This document shows positions 48,205 to 50,363 of a DNA stretch of 50,363 nucleotides, in pieces; the stretch's first letter is position 1, and each line of letters begins with the position of its first letter. The stretch is from positions 1 to 50,363 of IMG/VR virus record IMGVR_UViG_3300025322_000030. One strand, 5' to 3'. Origin of the DNA: a virus. The translations under genes and the position numbers were made by a program. Below the pieces are notes generated by a model that saw nothing but the letters and a program-made list of their open reading frames with translations, ran no database searches and was not told the origin of the DNA.

Positions 48205-50363
48205 ATGAAACGCACCTTCGTTCCACCATCAGGCAACAAATCTGCAAAGCTAGCTTTGTGTGGCGAGCAGCCTGGCAAAGATGAGATCATGGCTCGTCCA
48301 CCTCAGCCTTTTGTCGGACCTGCAGGTAAGGGCCTGAATGAGTGTCTGGCTGTAACCAAGACACTTCGTAGAGATTTATATCTAACAAATGTAATAAAGG
48401 ACTTGGATCACCCACTTTCATATTACATAGATATAAATCAACGAGGTAGGCATACGATTAGTCAGGAGGGCTATCAGTACATCCAGGAGTTAGCTGAAGA
48501 ACTCAAACAGATCAGGCCTAATTGTGTGGTAGCTCTTGGCAACGTAGCGCTGTTGGCACTGACAAATCGAATAGGAATTACCAAGTGGAGAGGATCAGTT
48601 CTTGAATCAACTGTTGTACCAGGACTTAAGGTTGTTCCTACATTTCATCCAGCTACATTCATACCACCGAAGTTTAACTTTCTCAATAAACCACTGATAT
48701 GTGAGGATTTAGAAAGGGCCAAACATGAAAGTGAGTTTCCTGAAATCAGACGTTTAGCTAGAAACATAATAGTTCGACCCAATTTTGATCAGACTGTTGA
48801 TATACTAAACTATTGCTATGAAGTTGGATTAAGGGGTCAAACTATTGGATTTGACTTAGAGCTTATAGGCGGAGAAGTAGACTGCTTCTCTGTTGGGTGG
48901 TCATCTATAGATTCGATAAGTGTTCCATTAAGAGGACCTCAAGGAGATTACTTTAACCCAGAGGAAGAGTTAGAGATAATGCTACTGTTGGCTAAGATAG
49001 TCCAGGAGCCAAGAATATCCAAAGCTGGAGCCAATGTAATCTTTGATACACAAGTGCTATTTCACAAGTACGGTATCCGACCAAGAGGTAAGATTCACTG
49101 CACACAAATAGCCCAGAAAATATCCTATCCAGATTTCTCAGTCGGACTAGACTTTGTTACTGCAATGTACACAGACATTCCATACTACAAACAAGATGGT
49201 AAGCAGTGGATGAAAATGCAAGCTGGTACCTGGGAGCAGTGGTGGAACTACAATGGAATGGACTCTATAGTACCAGCCGATGTAATTCCAGAGCAGCTCC
49301 AGGCACTTGCTAAACAGCAGAATGAGGAAACCTATGAGAGAAAACTAAGGCTCATGGAACCTCTCATTTATATGTCTGAGAGAGGAATTAGAGTTGATGT
49401 TCAAGGAATGATGGAATATAGGGAGAAACAGCAAACTGAACTTGATAGACTCTCTGAGGAACTAAACAGAGAAGTTGGATATGAAATTAATTTCAACTCA
49501 CCAAAGCAGTTAATGAATTACTTTTATAATGAAACAGGGATTAAGCCATACAAGAAGAGGAATACCAAGAATGAATATGTAGACACAACAGACGTGGACG
49601 CGCTTAAGCGTATCTCAAGAAGAGGTGGACCTGGAAGTCAGGCAGCCAAGCTACTGCTTGATATAAGGTCACTCAGTAAACGAATATCAACTTACTTAAA
49701 CATAGGAAAGGTGGATATAGATGGACGATACAAAAGTTCATACAAGCCGGTCGGAGCTGATACTGGACGACTCTCATCTGGAGAAACTATCTTCGGTACT
49801 GGAGGAAATCAGCAAAATTGGCCTCATGACCTACTCAGATTCTTTCTCTTTGACGAGGGATATATCGGATACTCGCTTGACCTTAGCCAAATCGAAAACA
49901 GAATTGTTGCCCACGTCGGAGGAGTAATAACGCAGATAGAGGCATTCGAGCAAGGTATAGATCTACATAAACTGACTGCTGGTGTGATACTTGATAAGTC
50001 GTATGATCAAATATCTGATGAGGATAGTTCCTCAGACATAGGCGACGGTAGACATAGTGAACGCTTCTGGGGAAAGAAAGGTAATCATGCTATAAACTAC
50101 GATGTTCAATACAAGACATTTGCACTGAAGAATGAACTTCAAGAAGGCGAGGCTAAGTATATACTTGAGAAGATTCACAGGGGATATCCGCAAATTAGGG
50201 ATGGCTACCACGTAACTATTCAGAATATGCTGAAGAAGAATAGAACTATTACAAACCTGTTTGGCCGTAGCAGATTATTCCTCGGTCCTATATTCCAATC
50301 CTATCCAAATGTGCCTAAGAGTGCATGTGAAGCTACATATAGAGAAGCTTATGCTCAGTTAGC
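48205..50363 (+). CDS. Uracil-DNA glycosylase-like / DNA polymerase I fusion (N-terminal part, split by the window edge)
   Basis: Replicative family A DNA polymerase; with the piece at 16-528 it totals 848 aa. Residues 1-180 look like a family 4/5 uracil-DNA glycosylase: GEQPG at 20-24, PFVGPAG at 35-41, then TNV and an HPATF motif. A 3'-5' exonuclease region follows with a DLE motif (GFDLE). The polymerase domain has motif A (DLSQIE, Asp559) and motif B ending in INY. By alignment Tyr632 takes the place of E. coli Phe762, a substitution reported to be common in virulent phages. It follows a small membrane protein gene and overlaps the MazG-like gene downstream. One 23-bp dyad lies inside the gene at 48772. 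The ATG at 48205 is the first start after the upstream stop; no strong ribosome site is visible. Confidence 0.93.
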   Translation, partial: MKRTFVPPSGNKSAKLALCGEQPGKDEIMARPPQPFVGPAGKGLNECLAVTKTLRRDLYLTNVIKDLDHPLSYYIDINQRGRHTISQEGYQYIQELAEELKQIRPNCVVALGNVALLALTNRIGITKWRGSVLESTVVPGLKVVPTFHPATFIPPKFNFLNKPLICEDLERAKHESEFPEIRRLARNIIVRPNFDQTVDILNYCYEVGLRGQTIGFDLELIGGEVDCFSVGWSSIDSISVPLRGPQGDYFNPEEELEIMLLLAKIVQEPRISKAGANVIFDTQVLFHKYGIRPRGKIHCTQIAQKISYPDFSVGLDFVTAMYTDIPYYKQDGKQWMKMQAGTWEQWWNYNGMDSIVPADVIPEQLQALAKQQNEETYERKLRLMEPLIYMSERGIRVDVQGMMEYREKQQTELDRLSEELNREVGYEINFNSPKQLMNYFYNETGIKPYKKRNTKNEYVDTTDVDALKRISRRGGPGSQAAKLLLDIRSLSKRISTYLNIGKVDIDGRYKSSYKPVGADTGRLSSGETIFGTGGNQQNWPHDLLRFFLFDEGYIGYSLDLSQIENRIVAHVGGVITQIEAFEQGIDLHKLTAGVILDKSYDQISDEDSSSDIGDGRHSERFWGKKGNHAINYDVQYKTFALKNELQEGEAKYILEKIHRGYPQIRDGYHVTIQNMLKKNRTITNLFGRSRLFLGPIFQSYPNVPKSACEATYREAYAQL
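48772..48794. promoter_or_regulatory. 23-bp dyad copy 17 (inside polymerase gene)
   Basis: Arms GTTCGACC and GATCAGAC. It lies within the coding region between the glycosylase-like and exonuclease domains. Confidence 0.6.
50238..50363 (+). repeat. Terminal overlap, right copy
   Basis: Exact copy of 15-140. It joins the two halves of the DNA polymerase gene in frame: codon 679 begins at 50239, which corresponds to 16. Confidence 0.9.

Noticed and set aside
15-50363. 126-bp direct terminal repeat as a phage packaging repeat
   Set aside because: The repeat lies inside the polymerase frame, which is continuous across it; an assembler overlap explains it better.

Overview
The window is the complete genome of a tailed bacteriophage, about 50.24 kb, as a linearised circular assembly. 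Bases 15-140 are repeated exactly at 50238-50363, and the DNA polymerase gene runs off the right end and resumes in frame on the left. The missing tail-tube, tape-measure and sheath genes, the early-portal gene order (terminase, portal, scaffold, capsid, adaptor, nozzle-like and fibre-like proteins, ejection proteins) and the giant 2.3 kaa ejection-type protein suggest a short-tailed (podovirus-like) virion. The capsid protein resembles the SU10-like family. A candidate one-gene spanin (lipobox plus C-terminal membrane segment) and a lytic transglycosylase suggest a Gram-negative host. No integrase, excisionase or obvious CI-type repressor was seen, and no tRNA genes. The assignment is inferred from sequence only.

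Layout. The minus strand from about 31.1 kb down to 2.0 kb is the late module: TerS-like protein, transglycosylase, u-spanin, two glycosyltransferases and a methyltransferase, large terminase, two secreted proteins, an APTT-repeat/LamG protein, portal, scaffold, decoration candidate, major capsid, adaptor, tail proteins, ejection proteins and the giant polyvalent protein. The plus strand from about 31.4 kb through the junction to 2.0 kb is the early/replication module. It begins with a moron-like gene with its own consensus promoter, then an AT-rich, iteron-containing regulatory/origin candidate (32.2-32.6 kb). Many small genes follow (Zn-ribbon, ribbon-helix-helix, HNH, DNA ligase), then a GC-rich foreign-looking cassette (38.44-39.83 kb) headed by a predicted four-helix RNA. 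After that come a Cas4-like nuclease, a Sak4-like ATPase, an SSB, a UDP-sulfoquinovose synthase homologue, a ParB-methyltransferase fusion, a uracil-glycosylase/DNA polymerase I fusion, a MazG-like hydrolase and a DUF3987-like primase/helicase ATPase.

The strongest undescribed signal is a 23-bp imperfect palindrome. Its arms are GTTCGAWC and GWTCGAAC around a 7-bp A/T-rich centre. It occurs 17 times (plus weaker copies) on both arms of the genome, nearly always at gene or operon boundaries. At two early promoters it lies exactly 18 bp upstream of a perfect -35 TTGACA, with the flanking sequence also conserved, and a third promoter has a degenerate version at the same distance. In several late genes the palindrome ends 1-6 nt before an ATG that lacks a Shine-Dalgarno sequence. 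This looks like a genome-wide operator system, comparable in logic to phage stoperators or dispersed P1 C1 operators. Candidate binders encoded here are the RHH-like proteins, the TerS-like HTH protein and the ParB-like fusion.

A second theme is sugar chemistry: a UDP-sulfoquinovose synthase homologue, two GT2 glycosyltransferases and a methyltransferase accompany Thr/Pro-rich, mucin-like virion proteins.
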